From Gigaspora margarita (Eukaryota; Glomeromycota; Glomeromycetes; Diversisporales; Gigasporaceae): DNA of 64,000 nucleotides. This document shows positions 33,830 through 45,018 of the stretch, in pieces (the first letter of the stretch is position 1; each line of letters opens with the position of its first letter). The DNA lies in contig WTPW01001537.1 of the NCBI GenBank assembly GCA_009809945.1, positions 37,833 through 101,832 of the forward strand. The letters are read 5' to 3'. The translations under genes were made by a program, and so were the position numbers. A model generated the notes under the pieces. That model saw only the letters and a program-made list of their open reading frames with translations. It had not been told where the DNA came from and ran no database searches.

Positions 33830-33996
33830 ACCCCAAAATATACATAGATAGGTCAGATATTAGTTTGCTTATTTTTGGGGTTTTTATACAGATTTTTTCT
33901 ATTTTTAGTAATTTTTTGCTTATTTTTGAGGTTTTTCTGCAGATTTTTCATTTTTAGTAATTTTATAATTAACCTGATCTATGTATATTTCATGTT
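33830..33996. mobile_element. MITE containing a 51-bp tandem duplication
   Basis: AAATATACATAGATAGGTCAG (left) is inverse to CTGATCTATGTATATTTC (right). Inside, TTTGCTTATTTTTGGGGTT (33864) repeats at 33915 with a 51-bp period. Confidence 0.65.
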
Positions 33997-34139
33997 CTAG
34001 TAAAATTGGTGTACTTACATCTAAACTTTTTTGCTTACTAAGTTTATGATGCATATTAATTATTGTAAGTTGTAGAGCTTGCTAAGACCTATCTAACAAT
34101 AGTTAGATTATTTAAATCAGCCTAGTAGATACCAAGATA

Positions 34140-34320
34140 CAGGTGACCCCAATAATATCAACCTATATTAATATCAACCTAAGCCACAAATCAAATTTTT
34201 ACAAATTTTTATATATCAAAATTCCCTCGTATATATTAACTTTAATATGAATTTTCTTAATATCACTATCAAATAATTTTGAACAGATTCAAATAGGTTG
34301 ATATTAACGAGGATCACCTG
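34140..34320. mobile_element. 181-bp TA-flanked MITE
   Basis: TA|CAGGTGACCCCAATAATATC and TTGATATTAACGAGGATCACCTG|TA: inverted repeats of about 27 bp with TA duplications. Confidence 0.85.
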
Positions 34321-35767
34321 TATTATTAAAAATTATTAGCTAACTATATAAATTTTCTATATAAATAACTATTGTTTATATAAAATATTATATATATAAT
34401 CTTTTATGGTATCTAGTATAAAAATTGGCAATATTCTTATTTTTGTTACTTTAAATAAATTAATATACAAATACAGATCCATTAACAAAAAAAATAACCA
34501 AAGTTCTAATTAGAACTATTTTATATCTTTTTATTTTTTTCTAAAAACAATTAACAATTACTTTTAATTTTTCAAATTTAAATAATATGGGCTAGGTGCT
34601 TAGAAAAGGATAAAATTGGCAAAAAAAAGATCTTTAGAAAATCAATTTTTATGTTGTAATCTTATAATAAATCATAAAAATGCAAACTTTATAGAACTAT
34701 ATAGCAAAATTTTATTAGCACAACTACTTTTGTATTTTAAAGTAAAAATAATCCTAACTATATTTTAAATTAATTTATATAAAAAAGGATAATTTTAACA
34801 CTTACCAGAGGTAAAAGTCATTAGGTGCTATATCTCAATAACATACTAAAGAAACAGGATCAGGTACTTTAAATAAAAATGTTCAAAACCCATGAAACCC
34901 TTACAAAAACTAAAATTGGAACCTTATATCTAATCTACATAATACTATATTAAGCCCTCTTTTATTCTAAACTGTACTCTAACTCTAAAAATTCTTAGAC
35001 TAGTGAATTTCACTACTAGTTGATTTTAAATAAATTCTATAAAAAAAATACCTTTTGAAAAAATGATCAATTTCATTCCTTTTGCAACATCTAGTCCATA
35101 TTATTGCAATTAAAGCAACAAACTTTTTCTTCAATTTAAAAAATAAAAATATTTAAATTTTAATTTAAACCTCTTTTTGAAATAATTAATTATCAAAACT
35201 ACAATTTTATTTTAATTTTTTAATATAAAATTTTATTTAACAACTTACCAATTATAAAAAATCTAAATATATACTATTTATACTTATAAATTATATTTGA
35301 CTATATAGACTACAAAAAAAAATGTATTATACTTTCTAAAATATCTATCTTTCTTTATAAAATTATATTTTAACCAAGCAAATCTCCAAATTAAAAATAT
35401 TTCTACTTATACAAAATAGATTTAAAATTTTTTAATAACTTCTTACTAAATATAACTTTAGAATAGTTAAAAAAAAGTCTGGTCACTAAAAAATTAACTT
35501 TAATATACTTGGAAATTAACTCAAAATATTAAATTTAAAATTAAAAATAAGAAGATTTATTACTCTTAAGAACTTTCTATCTCTTCAAAACCTTTAATAT
35601 AACTTAATTATAATATTAATTTATATTTTCAAAATAGTATATACAAATTTGTAATATTTATTTTTGCTTTAAATAACAAAATATTTTTTGCAAAGTATCT
35701 TCTAGCTTTTTAAATCTGAAATAAGCTTTTATCTAACTTAGAAAACTAAATAAAAAAGTAGAAAATA
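34321..35767. other. intergenic, no gene seen
   Basis: Very AT-rich. CTGTACTCTAACTCTAAAAATTC at about 34972 is a weak telomere-like motif. There are no coding blocks. Confidence 0.35.
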
Positions 35768-36371
35768 TGATGCAAGACATCTATACTCAACAGTTATACA
35801 AAGTGTTTCAATTTTTCAAATGGCTATTACTTTTTATCTAAGAAGTTTTTAAAAAAATGACCAGTAACTTTATAGAGCTATATTATCTCTACATATATGC
35901 CAAATATCTTTTTAAAATCTCATCACTGTAAAAAGTTTTAGCAATTTGAAAATTGAAATTTTATATGTAAATTTATAAATTTATATACTGTCGGCCCTCC
36001 CCAAACTGATCCTGTTAAAATTGATAACCTGTCAAATCTGATAAAAACTTAATTTACCAAGTTGGTACCTGATATATAAATCTAATAGTTTAGAATATTT
36101 TCAAATCTGATAACCTCCTGAAACTGATACAAAACCAGTCCACCATGCATACCGGTTTGGGGAGAGCTGACAGTATAAAATTTCAATATTTAAATCGCTA
36201 AAACTTTTTATAGTGATGAGATTTTGAAAAGATATTTTGCATATATTTAGAGCTAATATATCTCTATAAAGTTATTAGTTAGATTTTTTTAAAACTTTTT
36301 AGATAAAAAGTTATAGCCATTGAAAAATTGAAATAACTTGTGTAACTATTGAGTATAGATGTCTTGCACCA
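35768..36371. mobile_element. palindromic element with another MITE in its loop
   Basis: ATGATGCAAGACATCTATACTC (left) and GAGTATAGATGTCTTGCACCAT (right) start arms of about 200 bp that pair almost throughout (e.g. CAAATGGCTATTACTTTTTATCT with AGATAAAAAGTTATAGCCATTG). The loop is occupied by the 35988-36173 element. Confidence 0.87.
35988..36173. mobile_element. 186-bp TA-flanked MITE, nested
   Basis: TA|CTGTCGGCCCTCCCCAAAC and GGTTTGGGGAGAGCTGACAG|TA. Inverted ends with TA duplications in the loop of the outer palindrome, so it inserted later. Confidence 0.87.
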
Positions 36372-37062
36372 TATAATATTATACCAATATTCTGTAGCAG
36401 TTTAATAATTAGTTAAAATTGCAAATAATAGTTTACTATATTTGTGTGTAATAATGCTCACATGCACTTTATTTTGGACTCTTGCACATTATTTTGAAAT
36501 GTTTATGTGCCTTATTTTGAGTTAAAAATATGATTTTTTTTAAAATAATGTGCTAGTATTTAAATTGACTCCAGTCAACTCACTAACAAGCACTTTAAAG
36601 ACATTAAATTTACTTTACTAACAATCTTATTTTATAGACAATTAATTTATAGATAAGTTCAGTTTGTAGACAGATATTTTACTAACAGCCTATTTTACAA
36701 ACAAAGTAATTCTAGTTAATTTTATTAGTATTAGTTTAAAATTAGAGTTAAGGTTAAAGCAATTATACAAAAACTTGTTTGTAAAATGAACTATTGATAA
36801 AATATAATGTTTATAAGATGAACTTTACTATTTTTAAAGTGATTTGTAATAAAAATAGCATGAACCTGCTTGAGCATTATGTTATATAAGGTGGGTATAT
36901 AATATTTTGGAATGCACATGGGCAATATTTCAGGTAATATAGTTAATTTTTTTATAAAGTCAAAATTAAATTAATGCTCTAGCCCACTATTATGCACAAA
37001 TATAGTACTTTATTATATTGAGTATTAGTTGATTAGTTAGAAACTTTAATTTAGTATTATTA
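36372..37062. other. intergenic; inverted phrases, no gene seen
   Basis: GCTCACATGCACTTTATTTTGG (about 36453) and related GAATGCACATGGGCAATATTTC (about 36910) suggest another degraded TIR element. ACTAACA/TTTTACAAACA phrases recur at 36615-36700. Confidence 0.35.
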
Positions 37063-37067
37063 TATAC

Positions 37068-37209
37068 TAGTTTAGTGTTTTATTGGAAGGTTATTGGAAG
37101 AACACTAGAAGAAAATTAATAGTGTTACTAAAAATTTAAGTTTTAGTAACACTATTAATTTTCTTCTAGTTGCCTTCTAGTAACCTTTTAGTGATAATAC
37201 TGTACTAGG
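37068..37209. mobile_element. MITE containing a perfect 30-bp stem
   Basis: ACTAGAAGAAAATTAATAG... (37104-37133) and its exact reverse complement (37141-37170) flank a 7-base loop. Weaker pairing continues outwards (GGAAGGTTATTGGAAG with CTTCTAGTAACCTTTT). Confidence 0.85.
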
Positions 37210-37695
37210 TTAATGTATAGTATTGTTTGTTCAAAGCCCTATAGCATGTTTTAAAAATATCTGTTATCTGTTTATTTTAGGCTGATCTATGTTAATTTAT
37301 TGTTTCTTATTGGGCAATAAATAAATAATGTTACTGAAAATAATTAAACACAAAATCTGAACTATTACTTCTTTATTAAAGTTCTCTGCTTTACTCTGGA
37401 CAATTATTACAATATAATTATAATATATTGCTTTATTTCTATACTTGATATTAACAAAATAAAAAAATAAAATAAAATTTGTTTATCTTTCTGGTAGTTC
37501 AAATTGAATAATTATTTACAAAAAGCTATTGGTTATACTTTTTTATAAAATTACTAGATAAAAATTAGTTTTTTGCAATTATCTTTTGAACAAGTAGTCC
37601 AAATAAAATAATTTTAATACTATTAGATTTGTCTATCAATAGTTTTTGTTTACAAATATTTTTAATTAATTAGTCCAAATAAAATAATTTTGGTA
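37210..37695. other. intergenic, no gene seen
   Basis: CCAAATAAAATAATTTTRRTAC phrases repeat at about 37600 and 37672, perhaps an old tandem repeat. Confidence 0.35.
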
Positions 37696-39127
37696 CAGTG
37701 CAGGAATCCTTAAACCAACAACTTTTTTTAAAGGTGGCCAAATTTGAAAACAAATACTAAATTTTGATTGGTTAATATCTTAAAAATTATTATATTTTTT
37801 TAAATTTGATTATATTTTTAAAATTTTGTTATGTTTTTTTATATATGTGTAACCAAATTTTGATTTCATTAGTAACTTTAAGAGGGCTTTCAGAAATTAC
37901 ATAATATTTTGTTATTAATAAATTTCAAAATTTTACCCACCCACCCACACCTGGTACTCCATTAGCCAATCAAATGTTATATTTTTTAAAATATATTTAT
38001 ATGTTTCAATTTATGAAATTGACAATAACTATTGCTCTACCAGACCAATTTAGATAATTTAACTACCATATTGTTTGTCTCACTAAGATGATTCTAATAA
38101 GCCCAAAATCGTTAAAACCTAATTACAGGGTCCCAAGACTGTTCAACTTTTGTGTAATTTTAATAGTTGTTTTTTAGAACTACTAAGTAAATTTCTTTAA
38201 TATTGAATAACTTTGATCCACTGGCCTGTTTTTGATGATTTATTAACAAAAAATGTTCATCTTAGTGAGATAATTCTATCAAGCCCAAAATCACTAAATT
38301 CTAATCACAGGATTTCAAAATCGATAAAGATTTTATTATTTGTTTAACAATACAAATCTTTATCAACATTGGAATTCTGTGATTATAATTCAGCAATTTT
38401 AGGCTTGTTAGAATCATCTCACTGAGACAAACATTTTGGTAGTTAAATCATCCAAAACGGGCCAATGGCTCAAAAGTTATTCAATATTAAAAAAATTTAC
38501 TTAGTGATTCTAAAAAATCACTATTAAAATTACACAAAAGTTGAATGATCTTGGGAACCTGTGATTAGATTTTAACGATTTTGGGCCTGTTAGTATCGTC
38601 TTAGTGGGATGAACATTTTGGTAGTTAAATCATCTAAATTGGTCCAGTAGAGCAATAGTTATTAATAATTTTATAATTTTATATTTTTGGCTAATAAAAT
38701 CTTGACCAGAATTATAATTATAACCTGATATCAACCCACTCACCAAAAAATTACGTAATTTCTAGAAGTCCTCTAAAAGGAAATAACTTTGCCATATTAA
38801 AAAATAAACTCTATACAGTCTACTCGCGCTATAGTCACACTGTCTGGCAGAAACCTGACATGACTATAGCGAGAGAAACATAATAATAGTCACATCATGT
38901 GATTATAATGAGAGTTAATTTATATTACTGCAAATAATTGGTATATAGTCTCAAGAAATGTGACTATTTCAGGTGTGACTATTGTGGGAGTAGACTGTAG
39001 TTTTGTTCTGCTTGTTTGTTGTATATTTTTATAGAAAAAATTTTTTATTTTAATTATGTTTTTTATTTTCTTATTAAGTTTAAAAAATTATTAGTTTTCA
39101 GTTGCTAATTTAAGGATTCCTGTACTG
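37696..39127. mobile_element. 1.43-kb TA-flanked giant palindrome, with a nested MITE
   Basis: TA|CAGTGCAGGAATCCTTAAA and TTTAAGGATTCCTGTACTG|TA are the ends. The body folds about a centre near 38340 (CGATAAAGATTT pairs with AAATCTTTATC). Arms include CTCACTAAGATGATTCTAATAAG, paired with CTTGTTAGAATCATCTCACTGAG. The right arm is longer because the 182-bp element at 38816-38997 sits in it; subtracting it makes both arms about equal. Confidence 0.87.
38816..38997. mobile_element. 182-bp TA-flanked MITE nested in the 37696-39127 palindrome
   Basis: TA|CAGTCTACTCGCGCTATAG and CTATTGTGGGAGTAGACTG|TA. The interior repeats GACTATAGCGAGAG and TGTGACTAT. The CAGTCTWCT...ATAGTCAC layout resembles the ends of 8223-9392. 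Confidence 0.9.
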
Positions 39128-39838
39128 TACTATTTGATTTGCCTTATTGAGATAAATTATATTGTACCAAATTATTTAATTTGAATTACTTAGTCACAAA
39201 TAGACAAGTTTTAGTAATATTTTTTAATATATAGATTTTAAATTTTTGTTATAGTCTAGAAGTCAAAAGGTTCTATATACAAATATATAATATTATTTAT
39301 AGATAGCTCTATAGTTTAATATTTTTGTAAATGCTTTACTACTGCATTTTTCTTTTAGTTCATTTGAAGATTTAAATTCTTTAGAAATGTAGCTAATGCT
39401 TTTTTTTTTGATTGAAGATTATTTAATACAAGATTTAAAAAATTTAGTATAGTTACCTGGCAAAATGCATTTGTAAATGTTTTTACTACTTTTAATCTAA
39501 AATTATTTATTTAATAGTTAATATTTCAGAATATGGTTTTTACAAGTCATTTACTAATACTTTCCCTTTTTTAATCCAAAATTACTGCAAATATTGATTT
39601 AAACTTACTATTTTTCATATAGATCTGAAAAAAAGTTAATATATTGTTTTTGCAAAGAAACTTTAATACACTTTTTTTTTAATAAAAACTGATTAGTAAT
39701 GAATTTGTACTATGTTGTGATAAAAAACCTTTATTATTATTTTTATTTTTCAAATCCAAGTTGAGTAGAATTAATATTTAAGAAAGTTTTAAAATAAAAT
39801 TTATAAAAGATTTTACTAGAGCATTTATTGTATTAGAC
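39128..39838. other. intergenic, no gene seen
   Basis: AT-rich without recognisable elements. Confidence 0.35.
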
Positions 39839-40036
39839 TTACCATATTCCTCTGAAAATAAGCACCCTTTTTTACTATAGGGGTGCTTATTTTCAGGTAT
39901 AATTTCAACTAATAATTCAAATGATTTGATATTTAGTTGCTTATTTCTATTATATAAGGGGTGATTATTTTTGGGTATATATGAATTGTAGGGGTGCTTA
40001 TTTTTGGGGGTGCTTATTTTTGGAGAAATATGGTAA
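39839..40036. mobile_element. 198-bp MITE, TTACCATATTYCTC ends
   Basis: TTACCATATTCCTCTGAAAA (left) is inverse to TTTTTGGAGAAATATGGTAA (right). GGGGTGCTTATTTT is repeated four times inside in both orientations. Confidence 0.85.
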
Positions 40037-40344
40037 ACTAATTACTGATATAAAATCAAGATATAGTCTATAAGATAATAATCAAATAATTATTGTAGTA
40101 GTTAAAACTAAGATTAGCTAAAGCTGAGATTTTGAAAAATTTTAATATTATAATTTAAAACTTTTTGGTGCCTTTTTTGTTAGCTCTTTTATTAAAGTTA
40201 GATTAGGGTTTAGAGTTAGTTTTATTAATAAAAAATATAATTAGATTTAATAGGTCTCTTACACATTTCAAAAAAGTTGTATTATATTGCAAAAAAATTA
40301 AAATTTGAAAAATATTGCTTATTAACAATTGTAGCTATCAGTAT
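40037..40344. other. intergenic with TTAGGGTTTAGAG motif
   Basis: AGATTAGGGTTTAGAGTTAG at about 40200. No clear TIRs were found around it. Confidence 0.35.
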
Positions 40345-40880
40345 AGAGATCCTGCCTTCTGGATATTTCTTTTACCATTAGCATAGCTTATCATCACATC
40401 ATCTGGGTAGCACATGCTATTACATGGCCAAAACAAACATGTGATTGCAATCTATTGAGTTTGTCAGAAAATAGAAAATGTATACATTGTTAATCTTTTG
40501 ACAGAAATAAACTGTTTTGCCCACTTTTATAAAAATTTTGAAGAAGAAAAAGCAGATAAACTAAGTAGTAGGGAATATTAACCAAACTTAAAGGAAAGTA
40601 TACTAAAAAAATGCATTTTCTTGCTGTTCCCTATTGTTTTGGCACAGGGTACTCATCGACAAAAGAGCTTCTTGCTTTTTACCAAAATTTTTTGTACAAG
40701 GGCGTTACCTTCTGCCAGTTATCTTGTAAAAAAATGCTTTTGGTTTGCATATTGAATATAAAAAAGAGTTTCTAAAAGAATAGTTGATCTTATAAAAACT
40801 ATTTCCTGTATTATTCTGCTGCACATTACATGTAGACAACTCTCTAACAAGAAATTTTAGGTTTCTTCTGTGGGAAAATT
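40345..40880. other. less AT-rich stretch, possible gene remnant, unidentified
   Basis: Composition is less biased than in the flanks, and words such as GCACAGGGTACTCATCGAC look non-repetitive. Translation of both strands gives only broken blocks (minus strand, e.g. VTPLYKKFW, SSFVDEYPVPKQ) that I cannot match to a family. Confidence 0.25.
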
Positions 40881-41512
40881 TGGTTCAAGTGATTATCAGA
40901 AAGATTTCAAATATATATTTAATTTAAAATATAATAAATATAATGTATAATAATAATAAATAAATAAATATAAAATTTTATATTAAATTGTAAAACCTTG
41001 TGAAATCTTGCAAAAACTTGGAAAACATTCAAAAATTTGCAAAAAGCATGATTATTTAAATATGTATATTATTTATTTATTTTTTTAAAAAAATTTGAAA
41101 TTTGTAAATTATTATGAAATATTGTAAAAAAAATTGCAAATATTGTAATAATATGTGAAATTTTACCTTTTGTGACTCTAAAGAGGGATAATTAGCTAGA
41201 GGTTTGTCTTTTATTTGCCTTATTACAATATTTCACAATATATTTTTAAATATTTTAAAATTTATTTTGATAATATACCATATTTTAATTGATTAAAAAC
41301 ACACATGATCAGACATTTATTGTAAAGATTATTCAAAAAGCTTATTTGAAAATAAGCACACTTTATATATAGGAGCAAGTGCTTATTTTTTGGTGATTTA
41401 CAGTAAATCCCAAATAAATACCAAATTTACTAATGATATTAAATGTTTATAAAATTATATATGCAACCTCTTGTCAAACTCTTTCCTCTTCTTTATTGTA
41501 AAAATTTTTATT
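40881..41512. other. intergenic, repeated TGTGAAAT/TTGCAAAAACTTG phrases
   Basis: CTTGTGAAATCTTGCAAAAAC at about 40997 resembles the 4815-4840 phrase. A small inverted pair, AAATTATTATGAAATATTG and CAATATTTCACAATA, spans 41105-41240. Confidence 0.35.
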
Positions 41513-41514
41513 TA

Positions 41515-42094
41515 AGTGTTTCTATTTTGATATAGATAAAGTATACAATAAATATTATGTAACATTTTGATTATAACTAGATGTTTTAATACATTTGATT
41601 CATCTTATTGGAATAAATTAAATAGTACCAAAATTATCCAATTCTCATTACTAGAGCACATGAATTGAATTATTTATTAAATTTGTCTAAAAAATATAGA
41701 GTTGTTTTGATATAGTAACTAATTTGATACAGGTCATAATTTACTGATAATTTGCAATCAATATTACAGGATATATCAATTAAAATCAAATAATTTTAGT
41801 ATATTCAATTTATTTCAATAATATGAATTGAATAATACTAAAATTATTTAATTTTAATTTGTATATTCTGTAATATTGACTGTAAATTATTATCTGCATC
41901 AAATTAGGCACATTTCTTTGAATTTTTTGGTTAAAAAGAACATCTTGAGACTATTGATTAGAATTGCATGAATTGGTACTATTCAATTAGTTTTGATAAA
42001 TGAATCGAATGATACCAAAATTATATAATTCTGATCAATAGTTATAAGATATTATTGAGTATCAAATTAAGAACTGTATCAAAATAGGGACACT
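41515..42094. mobile_element. 580-bp TA-flanked palindromic element
   Basis: TA|AGTGTTTCTATTTTGATA and TATCAAAATAGGGACACT|TA. Internal hairpins include AATTTTAGTATATTCAATT paired with AATTGAATAATACTAAAATT (about 41788-41860). Confidence 0.8.
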
Positions 42095-42096
42095 TA

Positions 42097-42954
42097 CCCT
42101 ATAAATAGAAATTAATATGATTACAGTATTTGTGAGCATAGCAAAAGTTTGTTTTTTATTGGTTAATATTAGATAAATATAATTGGTGATAATCCTTTTT
42201 ATAGTCGATTGTGATTTTTAAAGTACTTTTAATAATAAAAATCATTGTGTCATGTGAAACTCTTTTTTGTAATACAAAATATAAAACTTGAGTTATTAGT
42301 AGTTTACTTTAAACTTATTGTTTTTCAATCTGAAATGTAATAAGATGCTGTAATTTCAAAAACTAAATGAGAGGTGAAGATTTTGAAAAGTCAGAAAGTA
42401 GTTCAGTAGTCTAAACAATTGGTGAGTAAAATTGAAAGAACTAGGTTTGATTTTTTTTTGTTTACAAGCAAAAATATTGCTTTAAACTATATTCTGAACT
42501 GTATTCTTAACTATATTTTAATATTTTTTATTATATTTTATATATTTAGATATATAGTTTATGAATATGACATTTATATTACAATAAATAATAGTAATAG
42601 CAGTGTTTAGAAATGGTTGCATATTCATTATTTAGTAGAAATTTATATGTATTTACTATGAAAAAAAACAATAAAAACCTTGTAAAATCTAAATTAAAGA
42701 TATGAATTAGTGCATTGTAAAATTATAATATGTTTTTAGAGAGTATTGATTAATTTTTTAAAAGTTTGTGAGTAATAAAGTTTTATTTAGAATGAGCTAA
42801 TACTCTATTCAAGATATGGTTAACATTTTTTTGAGATATCTTAACAACCAATCAAAACAAACTTTTGCTATGCTATATTGGTAAAAATATAATTAATTGT
42901 GGGCCCAGAAATTTTTTATGACAAACCTAAAATACAGTGTAGTTGAGTAAAAAT
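42097..42954. other. intergenic, no gene seen
   Basis: AT-rich sequence. A 63-codon reading frame at 42419 lacks recognisable features. Confidence 0.35.
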
Positions 42955-43262
42955 TTAGCAAAAGGTCAGGACCCAGACATTTCTCATATAGGTTATAACT
43001 ATATTTTGGCCAATTTTAACCTAATTAGCTAAAAATGACAAACTACATTTGTTTAAATAACTTTGATCGAGTAATCAAGAATTGAATAAACTTTTTTTAT
43101 TAGATGCACTTCACTAAGAGCTTTATTTTTTAAAAAAAAGTTCATTCAAATTGGATCACTGGATGCTAAGATAATTGCCAAAAACTGTTTTTTGCTTCTC
43201 AAATTGCAAGGGTTTTTGCTAAAATGCATAATGTATGACCTCTGTATTAGATGTCCAGATCC
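42955..43262. mobile_element. 308-bp MITE, inverted relative of 23512-23831
   Basis: CAGGACCCAGACATTTCTCAT (left) pairs loosely with TAGATGTCCAGATCCT (right). Shared inverted body words with 23512-23831 are AAAATGACAAACTACATTT, TTAGATGCACTTCACT and AAGATAATTGCCAAAA. Confidence 0.72.
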
Positions 43263-43343
43263 TAAAAGGTTCAAAAATCCTGACGTAGAAAACTTTGGCT
43301 TAGATAATATATTTATATATAATACATGTCAATTCACCTCCTA

Positions 43344-44676
43344 ATGATATGCTATTTATATGATACCCAAATTTTTTTATCATAGTACTACAGTACATAC
43401 AGTACATATGGTACTTATATAATAAAGTTGCTTTAATTTTTTTTTAATATTAGCCTATATTACAGTACAACTAAATAAATACCGGTAAATATTTAATATA
43501 TCAATTAGTAAATTAGTAATATATTGAAAATAATTAATTAAATATTTAATTATTTAATTATTTTATACTTATTAATAATAATTATTTTAGATATAATTTA
43601 ATTTAATTTATATTTTTTTATTTAATAATATTATAAATTTATACAAATATATATTTATAAAATATACAGTGGGGTACCATATTATTGTGGACACTTTTTA
43701 AAAATTTATACAAAGCTAAATAGATAATATATTAAGCTAAAACTTATACAAAATGTTTATTAAATCTAAGGCTTTTAAATAAAAAAAAAATCAGAAAATT
43801 CTATGCAATAGTTTTTAAAATAATTAAAGTTACACGAAGTTGTGTAATGTTACACTTGTACGAAATTAGTAATTTTAATATAGCTTATATAGTAACTAGA
43901 ATTACTAAATATAGTAATATATAAACTTAATTTTTTTATTATTAATAATTTAATTTTTTTAAATAATATTATTTAATATAACAAATTATATATTTTTTTA
44001 TAATTTTTAAAATTTTAAAAAAATATTTATAAAATTTCTATATATAGTAAAAAAAATTACCACTTTTGGAAATTGATTAATTTAAATTAATATTTTAACT
44101 TCAAGTTTAAAAAATAATAAAAAATTTAAAATTTTTTAAAAAATTATAAAATTTTCAAATTATATATAATTTGCTATATTAAATAACTTTATAAAATTAA
44201 AAATTTAGTTTATTTAATAAAAAATTAATTTTTACTATAAAAATATAATTTTAATAATTTTTTTAATATTACTAGTTTCGTACAAGTGTAACATTACACA
44301 ATTTTGTATTACCTAATTATTTTAAAAACTATTGCATAGAATTTTATGATTTTTTTTTATTTAAAAGCCTTAGATTTAATAAACATTTTTTATAATTTTT
44401 AGCTTAATATCTTATCTATTTAGCCTTGTATAAATTTTTAAAAAGTGTCCACAATAATATGGTACCCCACTGTAAGTTATATAATTTATATAAATATTTG
44501 ATCATTTATATATATTAAGAAAAATTCTTAATATATATAATTTATCTAACATGTTGATCAAATTAACAAATATAATTGGACAATTTGCATATCTATCGGG
44601 TTCCTCTTAATAAATGGTCGGCAAAAATTTTAGCGTACAGTACGTACAGTACGTGCAGACGTACATGGCACATCAC
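43344..44676. mobile_element. 1.33-kb TA-flanked TIR element carrying a nested palindrome
   Basis: TA|ATGATATGCTATTTATATG at the left and ACATGGCACATCAC|TA at the right. CAGTAC/GTACTG repeats lie just inside both ends (43383-43423 and 44633-44660). The middle is taken by the 43667-44472 element. Its left end is related to 4114-4285. Confidence 0.62.
43667..44472. mobile_element. 806-bp TA-flanked palindrome (Tc1/mariner-like), nested
   Basis: TA|CAGTGGGGTACCATATTATT and AATAATATGGTACCCCACTG|TA. The arms pair over about 230 bp (GTGGACACTTTTTAAAAATT, TGCAATAGTTTTTAAAATAATT and TTACACTTGTACGAAA are all mirrored). The centre is AT-only low complexity with no coding capacity. Confidence 0.92.
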
Positions 44677-44808
44677 TACACCCCCAGAGTGTGGGGTAAT
44701 GTAAAATGCAAAATTTAATTGGTCTGGCCTTATATGATATATTCTAGCATTTTGGTATTGGATTGATTAGTATCAGTTTGGAATTACAGCATTAGTTTAG
44801 AACTTCGT

Positions 44809-45018
44809 TTAGGCCGTTCGAAGTTAATTTTTCGGTTACTTCCCCTCAACCCTCCGAAAAATGAACAACCAATCAACACGCTGGATGGCTTTCACCAATG
44901 AAATTGGCACATATTTGTTCATTTTTATATTCTCGTGTCATATATTGTTTCATTTTACCCACCCCCGAGGGTCCTAGAAAGTGACGCTAACCAAAGAATC
45001 AACTTTGAAAGACCTTAG
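44809..45018. mobile_element. 210-bp MITE with family G-like ends
   Basis: TTAGGCCGTTCGAAGTTAAT (left) is inverse to AACTTTGAAAGACCTTA (right), continuing through TTCGGTTACTTCCCC and AAGTGACGCTAACCAAAGAAT. The same end word occurs at 4288, 31258, 51342 and 54790. Confidence 0.75.
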
